Positions 9,233 to 18,284 of a stretch of 64,000 bases of DNA are shown one piece after another (the stretch's first letter is position 1; every line of letters starts with the position of its first letter). A program made the translations under genes and the position numbers. The DNA is from Bacillus sp. DTU_2020_1000418_1_SI_GHA_SEK_038. Lineage in GTDB: Bacteria > Bacillota > Bacilli > Bacillales > Cytobacillaceae. The stretch is taken from contig NZ_CP135435.1 of NCBI RefSeq assembly GCF_032341175.1, positions 4,278,001 to 4,342,000 on the forward strand, given 5' to 3'. The notes beneath the pieces are model-generated. The model did no database searches and was not told the DNA's origin. It was given only the letters and a program-made list of their open reading frames with translations.

Positions 9233-10723
9233 ATGTCCAGTTTTGATAAAAGAAAGATTGTTGAAAGCGTCCCCCAAAAAGGATTCTTTGGTCATCCAAA
9301 GGGACTGCTCACTCTATTCTTTACTGAATTCTGGGAGCGTTTCTCTTATTATGGAATGAGAGCAATCCTTGTTTTTTATATGTATTATGAGGTTTCTAAA
9401 GGCGGTTTAGGGATTGATGAACCTACAGCCCTCGCCATTATGTCCATATATGGTTCACTCGTATACATGTCTGGAATTATCGGAGGCTGGCTAGCAGACC
9501 GAGTTTTCGGAACGTCTAATGGTGTATTCTATGGCGGAGTACTAATTATGCTTGGTCATATCGCCTTAGCTGTACCAGGCAGTATTACTTTATTCTTTAT
9601 TTCCATGGTTCTCATTGTACTTGGTACAGGATTATTGAAGCCAAACGTTTCAAGTGTGGTCGGTGAAATCTATAGCGAAGAAGATAATCGCCGTGATGCA
9701 GGCTTTAGTATTTTCTATATGAGTATTAACCTTGGAGGATTTATCTCTCCACTAATTGTTGGAAGTGTGATGAAATATAGCTTCCATTTAGGATTTGGAA
9801 TTGCTGCTGTCGGAATGTTTTTAGGATTATTAGTATTTATTTTTACTAAGAAAAAAAATCTTGGTCTTGCTGGAACGATTGTTCACAACCCGCTTTCACC
9901 AGATGAAAAGAAGAAGGTATTCACAAGATTTGGACTAGCTGCCGTTATTATTGCTGTGCTAGTTGCGATTGCCATCCCAAATGGGCTTTTAACCTTTGAT
10001 AGCTTTATTGCACTTGTAGGGATATTAGGTATTTTACTCCCAACAGCTTATTTCATTGCGATGTATCGCAGCAAGAAAACAACGGATGTTGAACGTTCAC
10101 GTCTCATCGCTTATATCCCGCTTTTCATTGCTTCTGTTATGTTCTGGGCGATTCAAGAGCAAGGGTCAACGATTTTAGCTAACTATGCAGATAAACGAAC
10201 ACAGCTAGACTTTGCAGGCATTCATATTTCACCTGCTTGGTTCCAATCATTGAACCCATTATTTATTATTTTCTTAGCACCAGTTTTTGCGTGGATGTGG
10301 GTGAAGTTAGGAAAACGCCAGCCATCTATTCCAAAAAAATTCTCACTCGGTCTATTGTTCGCGGGCTTATCATTCCTTGTGATCCTGCTGCCTGCTTACT
10401 TTGGCGGTTCCGATTCATTGGTTAATCCACTATGGCTCGTTCTTAGCTATTTTATCGTTGTGCTTGGTGAATTATGTTTATCACCAGTTGGTCTATCAGC
10501 TACGACTAAATTAGCGCCTGCAGCCTTCTCAGCACAAACGATGAGCCTATGGTTCCTATCAAACGCAGCTGCTCAGGCAATCAATGCACAAATCGTTAAA
10601 TTCTACACACCTGCAACAGAAATGACTTACTTTGGTGTCATTGGTGGCGCATCCATCGTGCTTTCCATCATTCTTTTTGCTTTATCGCCAAAGATTCAAG
10701 GCTTTATGAAGGGTGTTCATTAA
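9233..10723 (+). CDS. Peptide MFS transporter, POT/PTR family (copy 1)
   Basis: 496 residues with about 14 predicted membrane segments, the bacterial DtpT-like length. It is a proton-coupled di/tripeptide importer of the cytoplasmic membrane. The ExxERFxYY-type signature is present as FWERFSYYGMRAILVFYM (about 32-49), as is the second PTR2 block (GTGLLKPNVSSVVGEIY, later FSIFYMSINLGGFISP). The neighbouring gene is a near-copy, and each gene has its own promoter and ribosome site. A strong terminator follows, so the two are separately transcribed. Confidence 0.92.
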   Translation: MSSFDKRKIVESVPQKGFFGHPKGLLTLFFTEFWERFSYYGMRAILVFYMYYEVSKGGLGIDEPTALAIMSIYGSLVYMSGIIGGWLADRVFGTSNGVFYGGVLIMLGHIALAVPGSITLFFISMVLIVLGTGLLKPNVSSVVGEIYSEEDNRRDAGFSIFYMSINLGGFISPLIVGSVMKYSFHLGFGIAAVGMFLGLLVFIFTKKKNLGLAGTIVHNPLSPDEKKKVFTRFGLAAVIIAVLVAIAIPNGLLTFDSFIALVGILGILLPTAYFIAMYRSKKTTDVERSRLIAYIPLFIASVMFWAIQEQGSTILANYADKRTQLDFAGIHISPAWFQSLNPLFIIFLAPVFAWMWVKLGKRQPSIPKKFSLGLLFAGLSFLVILLPAYFGGSDSLVNPLWLVLSYFIVVLGELCLSPVGLSATTKLAPAAFSAQTMSLWFLSNAAAQAINAQIVKFYTPATEMTYFGVIGGASIVLSIILFALSPKIQGFMKGVH

Positions 10724-10749
10724 TAGATATTTCGTCTCTTATATGCCTT

Positions 10750-10784
10750 AAAAAGAAACAAGGACTTCCTTGTTTCTTTTTTTA
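10750..10784 (+). terminator. Terminator between the two POT genes
   Basis: Perfect 14-bp stem AAAAGAAACAAGGA/TCCTTGTTTCTTTT followed by a T tract. Confidence 0.9.
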
Positions 10785-10809
10785 TATATTATTCTAACAG
10801 AATATATAA

Positions 10810-10824
10810 ACTATTCTGAAAAAC
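10810..10824. promoter_or_regulatory. Possible CodY box before the second POT gene
   Basis: ACTATTCTGAAAAAC matches the CodY consensus AATTTTCWGAAAATT at 11 of 15 positions. CodY control of peptide transporters is common in Bacillus, but four mismatches make this a weak call. Confidence 0.25.
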
Positions 10825-10905
10825 AGCAATATTACAACTCTGTCAGACAAACACTGTATTACCAACACTAAAAATTATTTATATGCATTCTTAGGAAATT
10901 TCCTT

Positions 10906-10935
10906 TTGACAATTCAAAACTTTCAAAAGTATTAT
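10906..10935 (+). promoter_or_regulatory. SigA-type promoter of the second POT gene
   Basis: TTGACA (10906-10911), 18-bp spacer, TATTAT (10930-10935). It has the same boxes and spacer length as the promoter of copy 1. AAGGAGG at 10944-10950 precedes the ATG at 10958. Confidence 0.75.
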
Positions 10936-10957
10936 AGAATAATAAGGAGGTAGTCTT

Positions 10958-12448
10958 ATGTCTAAATTAAATATGAAGAAGGTTTATGAAAGCGTTCCCC
11001 AAAAAGGTTTTTTCGGCCATCCTAAGGGATTATTTACCCTTTTCTTTACAGAGTTTTGGGAGAGATTCTCCTATTACGGTATGAGAGCTATTCTTGTCTT
11101 CTATATGTACTATGAAGTGTCAAAGGGCGGTTTAGGATTAGATCAGTCATTAGCGCTATCGATTATGTCGATTTACGGTGCACTCGTTTATATGTCGGGA
11201 ATAATCGGCGGCTGGATGGCCGATCGGCTATTCGGGACATCTAAAGCTGTATTTTACGGCGGGATCTTAATTATGTTTGGCCATATTGCTTTAGCTATAC
11301 CCGGAAATACAACATTGTTCTTTATATCTATGGTGTTGATTGTTCTTGGTACAGGGTTATTGAAACCGAATGTTTCGAGTATTGTCGGTGACATGTATAG
11401 CGAAAATGATGATCGACGCGATTCCGGTTTCAGTATTTTCTATATGGGGATTAACCTTGGCGCATTCCTTGCTCCATTAATTACGGGCAGTGCTATGGGG
11501 TATAGTTTCCATCTAGGATTCGGTTTTGCTGCTATTGGGATGTTCTTAGGACTACTCGTTTTTATTTTTACTAAGAAAAAAAATCTTGGACTTGCAGGAA
11601 CAATCGTTCCTAACCCACTATCACCAGAAGAAAAGAAAAAAGTTTTTAAGATTTTTAGTTTATCTATTATTGTAATCGCTGTTATATGCGCAGCGGCCAT
11701 TCCAGCAGGATATTTAACATTCGATGTATTTATTGCGTTCATTGGTGTTCTTGGTATTTTAATACCAACTTTATATTTCATTGTGATGTACCGCAGTAAA
11801 AAAACAACGGATGTGGAACGTTCTCGAGTCATTGCCTATATTCCGCTTTTTATTGCTTCTGTCATGTTCTGGGTTATTTATGATCAAGGGGCTACTATTC
11901 TCGCAAACTATGCAGATAAGCGTACACAATTAGATTTTGCAGGCATTCATATTTCACCTGCTTGGTTCCAATCTCTGCCTGCATTATTTATTATCATCTT
12001 TGCACCTGTATTTGCTTGGCTTTGGATAAAGTTAGGGAAGCGCCAGCCAACCATTCCGCAAAAGTTTTCAATCGCTCTATTATTAGCGGGATTATCCTTT
12101 ATCGTCATTCTATTGCCAGGGTATTTGAGTGGCGGAGATTCGCTAGTTAGTCCAATTTGGCTTGCACTAAGCTATTTAATTGTCTCTCTTGGCGAGCTAT
12201 GCTTATCACCTGTAGGACTTTCAGCTACAACGAAATTAGCACCTGCTGCCTTCTCAGCACAGACGATGAGCCTATGGTTTTTATCAACTGCTGCTGCAGG
12301 AGCCATTAATGCACAAGTCGTTAAGTTCTATTCACAAGAAACGGAAATGCTTTACTTTGGCGTCATTGGCGGGGCCTCCATCGTGCTCTCCATCATCCTT
12401 TTTATGTTATCTCCGAAAATTCAGAGCTTTATGAAGGGGATTCGTTAA
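10958..12448 (+). CDS. Peptide MFS transporter, POT/PTR family (copy 2)
   Basis: 496 residues, the same length as the gene before it and identical to it over most of the alignment by eye. The clearest differences are in the first 15 residues and in hydrophobic segments. The POT signature FWERFSYYGMRAILVFYM and the second PTR2 block are intact, so both copies look functional. A notable difference is FWAIQEQGST in copy 1 against FWVIYDQGAT here, in the central region of the fold, which could alter peptide preference. The pair most likely arose by tandem duplication that included the promoter. Confidence 0.92.
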   Translation: MSKLNMKKVYESVPQKGFFGHPKGLFTLFFTEFWERFSYYGMRAILVFYMYYEVSKGGLGLDQSLALSIMSIYGALVYMSGIIGGWMADRLFGTSKAVFYGGILIMFGHIALAIPGNTTLFFISMVLIVLGTGLLKPNVSSIVGDMYSENDDRRDSGFSIFYMGINLGAFLAPLITGSAMGYSFHLGFGFAAIGMFLGLLVFIFTKKKNLGLAGTIVPNPLSPEEKKKVFKIFSLSIIVIAVICAAAIPAGYLTFDVFIAFIGVLGILIPTLYFIVMYRSKKTTDVERSRVIAYIPLFIASVMFWVIYDQGATILANYADKRTQLDFAGIHISPAWFQSLPALFIIIFAPVFAWLWIKLGKRQPTIPQKFSIALLLAGLSFIVILLPGYLSGGDSLVSPIWLALSYLIVSLGELCLSPVGLSATTKLAPAAFSAQTMSLWFLSTAAAGAINAQVVKFYSQETEMLYFGVIGGASIVLSIILFMLSPKIQSFMKGIR

Positions 12449-12452
12449 AAAA

Positions 12453-12631
12453 GGACCCTGGTTCCGCTATTTATCTGAATTGCTTGTTTTTTTAAAGTTT
12501 ATGGACTTAGGTTCCGCTAATGGGCGAAAATAAAGCTATTTTCTTATAGATTTCATTCATTAGTGGATCCTGTGTCCGATTCATTCGATAAAGTTGCGAA
12601 CTTTATGGAAATAAGGGATTCTCTGTCCGCT
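12453..12631. repeat. Four degenerate 16-bp units, GGAYYCT..GTCCGCT type
   Basis: Units at 12453-12468, 12503-12518, 12565-12580 and 12616-12631 share the pattern GGAYYCWSKKTCCGCT. They are spaced 50, 62 and 51 bp apart. They could be remnants of a longer tandem repeat of about 50-60 bp. Confidence 0.5.
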
Positions 12632-12649
12632 AAAAATAGGAAAAAGTGC

Positions 12650-12696
12650 AAGGGGCATCTAATAAGTCGATTTTTCGACTATTGGATGCCCCTTTT
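12650..12696 (+). terminator. Long hairpin, probable terminator of POT copy 2
   Basis: AAGGGGCAT pairs with ATGCCCCTT, and inside it CTAATA and AGTCGA pair with TCGACT and TATTGG with one bulge. TTTT follows. Confidence 0.65.
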
Positions 12697-12832
12697 CATA
12701 TCAACACTATTGATTTTTTCAAATCCTTATAAACTATCTTCTTATATTTCTACTTTGCTTCCTAAAACCCGCTTTGTTTTTTACCTCTGTTTTTATATCC
12801 GTGAGGCAGAACTCATTAGATGTATCTTATAA

Positions 12833-12879
12833 AAAATAAAAAAACTAATATCAGAAACATTAGAGTGTTCTGATATTAG
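12833..12879 (-). terminator. Terminator of the tct operon
   Basis: On the minus strand CTAATATCAGAACA pairs with TGTTTCTGATATTAG (one bulge), followed by a T7 tract and a second T6 tract. Confidence 0.85.
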
Positions 12880-12892
12880 TGAGCAAACTAAT

Positions 12893-14404
12893 TTATACTG
12901 CCTTTTTTTCATCGGGTGTTACTGGTTTTCTCTTGTTAATGAATTTTGCAATTACTGGATATAACAGGGTCAAAGCAGAGAATAATAGAATAACCCCTGA
13001 GATTGGTTGAGTGATGAATGATAAATAGTCTCCACTAGTAACTAACAAATGTCTTCTGAAGTTTTCCTCCATCATTGGACCTAAAACAAGTCCTAAAACC
13101 ATTGATGCCGGTGAAAAATGATACTTTTTCATAAAGTAGCCAAAAACCCCGAAAAGTAACATAATCCAAACATTAAACATCGAATTTCCTACGGCGTACG
13201 ATCCAACCATAGATAATAAAACAATTAAGGTGCCTAAAACTGAATACGGTAGTTTTAAAATAGCAGCAAATGCCTTTACTCCTAAACGCCCACCAATAAA
13301 TACAGCGACACTAGCAATTAACATGGAGAAGAAAATACAATAAAGCATTAATGGCTGGTCAGTCATTAGCTGTGGTCCTGGCTGTAATCCTTGAAGAGCA
13401 AGTGCTGCCAAAATAATTGCTGTTGTAGGACTTCCAGGGATACCCAATACAAGCGTAGGAATCATTGCGCCTCCAGCTGCAGCATTATTAGCTGTTTCTG
13501 GTGCAAGGATCCCTTCCTCTTCCCCTTGTCCAAAGTTTTCTTTGTTCTTACTTGAACGCATTGCCTCACCGTAACTTACAATTGAAGCGATAGAACCCCC
13601 TGTTCCAGGAAGAATACCAATAACGGTCCCAATTACAGCTGATTTTAATAGAACCCATTTATGCTTAATTAGTTCGTAAAGCTTAATTGTTTCAAGAGAA
13701 ACCTTCTTAGTCATATCTAAATTTACTTGCCGTTCTGTAACTTGATTTAATACCTCTGCTAAAGCAAAAGCACCAATCATAATAGGAATCATTTCTAGAC
13801 CATTCATGAGCTCAATATTACCGAAAGTAAAGCGGTCTGCCCCTACAATAGGGTCCATTCCTATCATAGCTATCATAATACCAATCAAACCGGAGGTGAT
13901 TGCTTTAACAGGTGATTTCGTACCAATAGATGAAATGACCATTAACCCTAAGACAGTTAATGCGAAATATTCAGCACTTTGAATTTTTAAAGCAACACTA
14001 GATAGTGGAGGAGCCAAAAATAACATAATTAAAACAGAGAATATTCCCCCAAACGCAGATGCACTAATGGCAAGACTCAGTGCTCTGCCTGCTTTCCCCT
14101 GCTTCGCCATTGGATAGCCATCAAAAGTTGTAGCAACAGCTTCAGGTGTCCCTGGTGTATTAAACAAAATGGCTGTAATGGACCCCCCATAGGCCGACCC
14201 TGCATAAAGAGCAACTAGTAAAATAATCGAAGGAAGTATCCCCATATAGTATGTAAAAGGTAACATTAGGACAATTCCCATTGAGGAGCTAATTCCAGGC
14301 AACGATCCGAAGAACACCCCTATTAGCATCCCTGCAAATACTAGAGCTAAATTACCGGGAGTCAATGTTGTTAATAAGCCTTCCACTAATAGTTGTAAAT
14401 CCAT
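12893..14404 (-). CDS. tctA: Tripartite tricarboxylate transporter, large permease TctA
   Basis: 503 residues, the normal TctA length, with about 12 membrane segments. TctA forms the channel part of a secondary carrier that works with the small membrane protein TctB and the extracytoplasmic binding protein TctC. The conserved glycine-rich motifs FFGSLPGISSSMG near the N-terminus and GILPGTGGSIASIVSYGEA near the middle are both present. It is the last gene of the operon prpF-like/tctC/tctB/tctA, 15 bp after tctB, and is followed by a strong terminator. Confidence 0.92.
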   Translation of the reverse strand: MDLQLLVEGLLTTLTPGNLALVFAGMLIGVFFGSLPGISSSMGIVLMLPFTYYMGILPSIILLVALYAGSAYGGSITAILFNTPGTPEAVATTFDGYPMAKQGKAGRALSLAISASAFGGIFSVLIMLFLAPPLSSVALKIQSAEYFALTVLGLMVISSIGTKSPVKAITSGLIGIMIAMIGMDPIVGADRFTFGNIELMNGLEMIPIMIGAFALAEVLNQVTERQVNLDMTKKVSLETIKLYELIKHKWVLLKSAVIGTVIGILPGTGGSIASIVSYGEAMRSSKNKENFGQGEEEGILAPETANNAAAGGAMIPTLVLGIPGSPTTAIILAALALQGLQPGPQLMTDQPLMLYCIFFSMLIASVAVFIGGRLGVKAFAAILKLPYSVLGTLIVLLSMVGSYAVGNSMFNVWIMLLFGVFGYFMKKYHFSPASMVLGLVLGPMMEENFRRHLLVTSGDYLSFITQPISGVILLFSALTLLYPVIAKFINKRKPVTPDEKKAV

Positions 14405-14419
14405 TATTCTCCCCCCTTA

Positions 14420-14890
14420 TCAATATAAGAAATAACTAAGTTCTTTAATAAAACCAATTCCTCTTGGCAGTGGAACTGACAAGACTTTTCCAAATATTAG
14501 CGTAAATGCCCCTGCGATAATAATTGAATTAATAGACATTTTTAAATACTTTTTTTGCCCTAGTAAATAAAATAACAGGAAACAAAATGCAATAGAAGCA
14601 AGAGTAAAACTAATAAAATCATTTAATACAATAAATACTACAATCCCAATTATTAGGCCGAAGTAGGCCACATTGATATTCAGTGCTTCTTTTCCTTCCC
14701 CTGCTTTCATTTTTCTAATTGAATTAAATAAGGAAATAAGAAGTAATATTAAGATGATTCCTATTAATACTTGTGGAAATCCCGCCGGGCCAATAGGGTC
14801 AGCAGATCGTCCTGTTGAAATAGCGAAGGACTCTTTCCCGAAAAGTCCCATTATAACTATAAGAACAACATGAAAAATAACTTCACCCAT
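14420..14890 (-). CDS. tctB: Tripartite tricarboxylate transporter, small permease TctB
   Basis: 156 residues with four hydrophobic segments, the usual TctB size and topology. Pairing with TctA directly downstream and TctC upstream fixes the identity more than the poorly conserved sequence does. GGAGG lies 8 bases before the ATG. Confidence 0.85.
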   Translation of the reverse strand: MGEVIFHVVLIVIMGLFGKESFAISTGRSADPIGPAGFPQVLIGIILILLLISLFNSIRKMKAGEGKEALNINVAYFGLIIGIVVFIVLNDFISFTLASIAFCFLLFYLLGQKKYLKMSINSIIIAGAFTLIFGKVLSVPLPRGIGFIKELSYFLY

Positions 14891-14932
14891 ATGAAAACCT
14901 CCAAAAAAAGGCGGCTAAAATGCCGCCAATAT

Positions 14933-15916
14933 TTATTTAAGCCCAATTTGTTTCGCTACTTTATCAAACATCTCAAAGTCTTCTAACATGGAAGCTTTAA
15001 AGTCCTCAGGACCTAAAAATCCATCGCGGATATTTGTCAAAGATTCCTCGTTAAATTTCTGGTACTCTTCCGTTTCATATGCCTTTTTCATTTGGTCTAT
15101 TAGATAGTCTTTAACTTCCTGCGGTGTGTCCTTTTTGACAACAAAGCCTCTCCAAGAACCAATAGTAATGTCGAATCCTTTTTCAACAGTTGATGGTGTA
15201 TCCTTTAATTCATCAATTTGCGTAATTCGCTCATCATTTAAAACAATAATAGGTCTTACCTTTCCATCTTTAATATAACTAACGGTGTTAATGAGTTTGT
15301 CTAGATAAACATCTACTTCCCCACCAAGAACAGCAGCCTTTACTTCAGAGCCTGATCCATAAGGAATGAATTTTACCTTTAATCCCGTAGCATCTGCTAG
15401 TGCACTCAATGTTAAATCATCTAGACCACCCGGACTAACCCCTGCAAATGTAACCTCTTTTTCCTTGCCAATTTCTAATAGTTTGTCAAAACTATCAATC
15501 TCACTATTTGCTGGTACTGATAAAACATAGATATCTTCTTGAATTCGAGCTAGGGGCTCAAATTCTTCAAGAAACTTTAGATTCTTTCCTTTTTCTAGAA
15601 CATCCGCAATAACATGTGAAGGCGTTACTTCCAACACTGTATACCCGTCATTCGATTGTCCATGAGCATAAACCATACCAACTAATCCACCACTACCATC
15701 TTTATTTACTGGCTGAAAAGGCTTTGCCATGTTTTTAGACATAATCTCCGCAAATTTTCTAGCAAAGGTGTCACTCGCACTTCCCTCACCAAATGGCACG
15801 ACAAGCTCAATTGGGCGTTTTGGATAGTCTGTACTGACCGAACCAGATTCCTTGGAACTACATGCGGATAATATTAAGCTAATGATGATAACAAAAGTAA
15901 GCAGTACTTTTCTCAT
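14933..15916 (-). CDS. tctC: Tripartite tricarboxylate transporter, substrate-binding lipoprotein TctC
   Basis: 327 residues. A lipoprotein signal peptide ends at the lipobox LSAC (Cys19), so the protein is anchored outside the membrane. The mature part has the TctC/Bug fold signature PKRPIELVVPFGEGSASDTFAR. It captures the substrate and hands it to TctAB. The ligand is not visible from sequence; the linked PrpF-like isomerase suggests an unsaturated tricarboxylate or a related dicarboxylate. AAAGGAGGAG precedes the ATG, and a cre-like site overlaps the upstream edge of that ribosome site. Confidence 0.9.
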   Translation of the reverse strand: MRKVLLTFVIIISLILSACSSKESGSVSTDYPKRPIELVVPFGEGSASDTFARKFAEIMSKNMAKPFQPVNKDGSGGLVGMVYAHGQSNDGYTVLEVTPSHVIADVLEKGKNLKFLEEFEPLARIQEDIYVLSVPANSEIDSFDKLLEIGKEKEVTFAGVSPGGLDDLTLSALADATGLKVKFIPYGSGSEVKAAVLGGEVDVYLDKLINTVSYIKDGKVRPIIVLNDERITQIDELKDTPSTVEKGFDITIGSWRGFVVKKDTPQEVKDYLIDQMKKAYETEEYQKFNEESLTNIRDGFLGPEDFKASMLEDFEMFDKVAKQIGLK

Positions 15917-15934
15917 TATAAAAATTCTCCTCCT

Positions 15935-15951
15935 TTGTAAACGCTTTAAAA
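15935..15951. promoter_or_regulatory. cre-like site between the prpF-like gene and tctC
   Basis: TTGTAAACGCTTTAAAA matches WTGNAARCGNWWWCAWW with one mismatch. It sits inside the operon just upstream of the tctC ribosome site, where CcpA could act as a roadblock or repress an internal promoter. Confidence 0.5.
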
Positions 15952-15962
15952 ATATTTGATAA

Positions 15963-17123
15963 TTATTTCCCCATTAACTCAATGGGTACATATGAATTCC
16001 CTTCCATAATCCTTCTAGCTGTTCGGCCAATTCCACCTTTAACTAGCTTAAAAGATGAATTGTTTTTTTCTATATTAACATTTACTAGAATTGTCCCAGT
16101 TGGGTGTCCAATTGTAATCTGATTTGTATGATTGGTTGAAATTAATGAATTTGGGATAGTCCCAGGTATATTGCAGGCAGTTCCTAAACCAATCGCTCCA
16201 CTTACCGCAAAAGCACGGTGCAAAGTACCCATTGCAATATATCTTCCTACAATGTCAATTTTCTCTTTTTTAACGAGTTCTCCATTTTCATCTGTAAAAT
16301 CTTGTGCCTGTGAAACAATCACTATCTTAGGCAATGCATGTGTTTCAGGGGTTATTGTTTCCCCTTCATGAAAGAGGCCAATAAGTTTTCCACATTTCAC
16401 ACGTATATTTTCAATATTCCGCCTATTCACTTTGTTATTTATCTCACCCGAAAGTTCAGTTCCCATTAAGCCTAAATCAGATGCCTTAATGAAGACCAGT
16501 ATATTCCCCACATCAATAATGGTAACTTCGATTTCCTTATTATCCCCTAAATCTATTAAATCGACAATATTTCCTGTTGGAAATAATTTACCTGTAAAGG
16601 CTCCACCAAAGTCGAGAAAGTTTACCATAATACAAGAACCAGTTCCAGATACCCCTGAAATAGAGAAATCACCATCATATACGATTTGCCCATTAAAAAC
16701 AGGGATTTCAACTTCCATAACACGCATTGTATTTGTATTATAAATTTTAACGGTTGTATGGCCTTCAGTTATTTTTACTAATCCTTCTTCAACAGCAAAC
16801 AATCCCACAGCAGATGCCATATTTCCGCAAGTAACGTTATAGTCAATATTTTGGCTGTTTGTACTCACCTGACCAAAAGTATAATAAATGTCACAACCTA
16901 GCTTATCTGTAACTCCAACAATGGCTACTTTACTTGTTAAAGGGGTTCCTCCACCAACGCCATCTATTTGACCATTTTTAGAACTCCCATAAATTTTTGT
17001 TATAACTAGATCTCTTTCTTCCGGATCTTTTGGTAAATCGACATCCTTTAGTATTAATCCTTTGCTCGTACCTCCCCTCATTAAAACGCTTGGCAACTTG
17101 TATAATTTACCGTGAATGTTCAC
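15963..17123 (-). CDS. PrpF-family isomerase (2-methylaconitate / oxalomesaconate type)
   Basis: About 387 residues with the diaminopimelate-epimerase-like double fold. The signature MRGGTSKGLILKD near residue 16 and the second-half motif SGTGSCIMVNF are typical of the PrpF family. Members move double bonds in tricarboxylates, for example 2-methylaconitate cis-trans isomerase or 4-oxalomesaconate tautomerase. As first gene of the tct operon it probably converts the imported acid. Start: AGAGGT lies 7 bases before the GTG at 17123; an in-frame GTG at 17132 overlaps that site. Expression is likely controlled by the divergent LysR protein. Confidence 0.85.
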   Translation of the reverse strand: MNIHGKLYKLPSVLMRGGTSKGLILKDVDLPKDPEERDLVITKIYGSSKNGQIDGVGGGTPLTSKVAIVGVTDKLGCDIYYTFGQVSTNSQNIDYNVTCGNMASAVGLFAVEEGLVKITEGHTTVKIYNTNTMRVMEVEIPVFNGQIVYDGDFSISGVSGTGSCIMVNFLDFGGAFTGKLFPTGNIVDLIDLGDNKEIEVTIIDVGNILVFIKASDLGLMGTELSGEINNKVNRRNIENIRVKCGKLIGLFHEGETITPETHALPKIVIVSQAQDFTDENGELVKKEKIDIVGRYIAMGTLHRAFAVSGAIGLGTACNIPGTIPNSLISTNHTNQITIGHPTGTILVNVNIEKNNSSFKLVKGGIGRTARRIMEGNSYVPIELMGK

Positions 17124-17148
17124 CGGGTACACCTCTTAATAAATATTG

Positions 17149-17160
17149 ATACCATGGTAT
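17149..17160. promoter_or_regulatory. 12-bp palindrome in the prpF/LysR divergent region
   Basis: ATACCATGGTAT is a perfect palindrome 26 bp upstream of the prpF-like start. It may be an operator. Confidence 0.4.
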
Positions 17161-17197
17161 AATCAGAGTATATTAAATATTAAGAAATAAATAAAAT

Positions 17198-17220
17198 ATT
17201 GGTTTTTTATAATAACCGAT
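17198..17220. promoter_or_regulatory. Imperfect inverted repeat, candidate LysR operator
   Basis: ATTGGTT and AACCGAT flank a 9-bp spacer; the arms differ from perfect symmetry at one position. Its place between the divergent LysR gene and the tct operon fits a LysR-type site. Confidence 0.4.
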
Positions 17221-17280
17221 AAATTTTTTTTATTCCTATAGAAATTTCTTATGTATCTACTCTTAAATGGAGGAGAAATT

Positions 17281-18156
17281 ATGGATCATCTGGATTGGCA
17301 TTTACTTACTACTTTATTTGAGTATAAAAATATTACGAAAACTAGTGAGGTATTAAGAAGCTCTCAACCCGCTATTACATATAGATTACAAAGAATAGAG
17401 GATGAGTTTGGGGTAAAAATTGTTTACCGCGGTCATCGAGGAGTTTCCTTTACACCACAAGGGGAATATCTAGCAGAGTACGCTGCGCAAATGCTTAAAG
17501 AGCTCAGAAAGGCTAAGGAAGAAGTCCTGAATTTTGAAAATAATATACAAGGAATTTTAAGAATTAGTGCATCCAGCATCTTTTCAAGATATAAGTTACC
17601 ACCCATCCTAGGAAGGTTTAGCGAAAAATATCCATTAGTAGAGTTTCATGTGGATACTGGATGGAGTGAGGAAGTAATTAACGCTATTTTTAAGGATCAG
17701 TCACACTTAGGCATTCTTCGAGGAAATTATAATTTTTCACATGAAAAGCAATTGCTTATGGAAGAAAATTTACTTTTAGTTTCAAAGACCCCGATTGATT
17801 TAAAAAAGCTTTCAAAGTTACCACGAATTTATTACAATACAGACACCTCTTTAAAAACTTTAATTGATAATTGGTGGACCGAAAATTATGTTTCACCTCC
17901 CACAATTACGATGAGAGTAGATAATATGGAAACCTGCAAAGAAATGGTACTAAATGGTTTAGGTTATGCAATTCTTCCTAATATTTTATTAGAAGGCGAT
18001 GAAAAATTATATAAAACTCCTTGTTTAACGAAAGATGGCCAACATGTTAAAAGAAAAACATGGTTAATTTACAAAAAGGAATATTCAAACAATGTTTTAG
18101 TAAAGGCCTTTTGTGATTTTTTAAAGGATTGGGATTTTAAGCTAGGAAGTTCATAA
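17281..18156 (+). CDS. LysR-family transcriptional regulator (tct operon)
   Basis: 291 residues. The N-terminal winged helix-turn-helix (about 1-60, with SEVLRSSQPAITYRLQRIEDEFGVKI) is followed by the effector-binding domain. The start is ATG 17281, placed 5 bases after GGAGGAG; the in-frame ATG at 17251 lacks a ribosome site. It is transcribed away from the prpF-tctCBA operon, the classic arrangement for a LysR activator of its neighbour. Confidence 0.88.
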   Translation: MDHLDWHLLTTLFEYKNITKTSEVLRSSQPAITYRLQRIEDEFGVKIVYRGHRGVSFTPQGEYLAEYAAQMLKELRKAKEEVLNFENNIQGILRISASSIFSRYKLPPILGRFSEKYPLVEFHVDTGWSEEVINAIFKDQSHLGILRGNYNFSHEKQLLMEENLLLVSKTPIDLKKLSKLPRIYYNTDTSLKTLIDNWWTENYVSPPTITMRVDNMETCKEMVLNGLGYAILPNILLEGDEKLYKTPCLTKDGQHVKRKTWLIYKKEYSNNVLVKAFCDFLKDWDFKLGSS

Positions 18157-18284
18157 AGAGATAGATAATTAGTAAATGGATGGGGAGTTATGCCCTTTGG
18201 TTGATTTTCACACCAAGAAAAGACCTCCCCTTGGAAAACAAGAAAAGGCCTTTTATAAATCTATAACTACTCTTCTTACCTGCT

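Larger units (their letters stand above)
12449..12892. other. Intergenic region with short repeats and two hairpins
   Basis: No convincing gene is present. The region holds four degenerate 16-bp units (12453-12631), a long hairpin (12650-12696) and the terminator of the tct operon (12833-12879). Confidence 0.6.

Noticed and set aside
12563..12832. 89-codon open frame after the POT genes
   Set aside because: It covers two repeat units and a hairpin terminator, has no ribosome site and no family resemblance.
18157..18284. Terminator after the tct LysR gene
   Set aside because: GGGGAG and CTCCCC can pair, but the loop is long and no T tract follows, so it is left uncalled.
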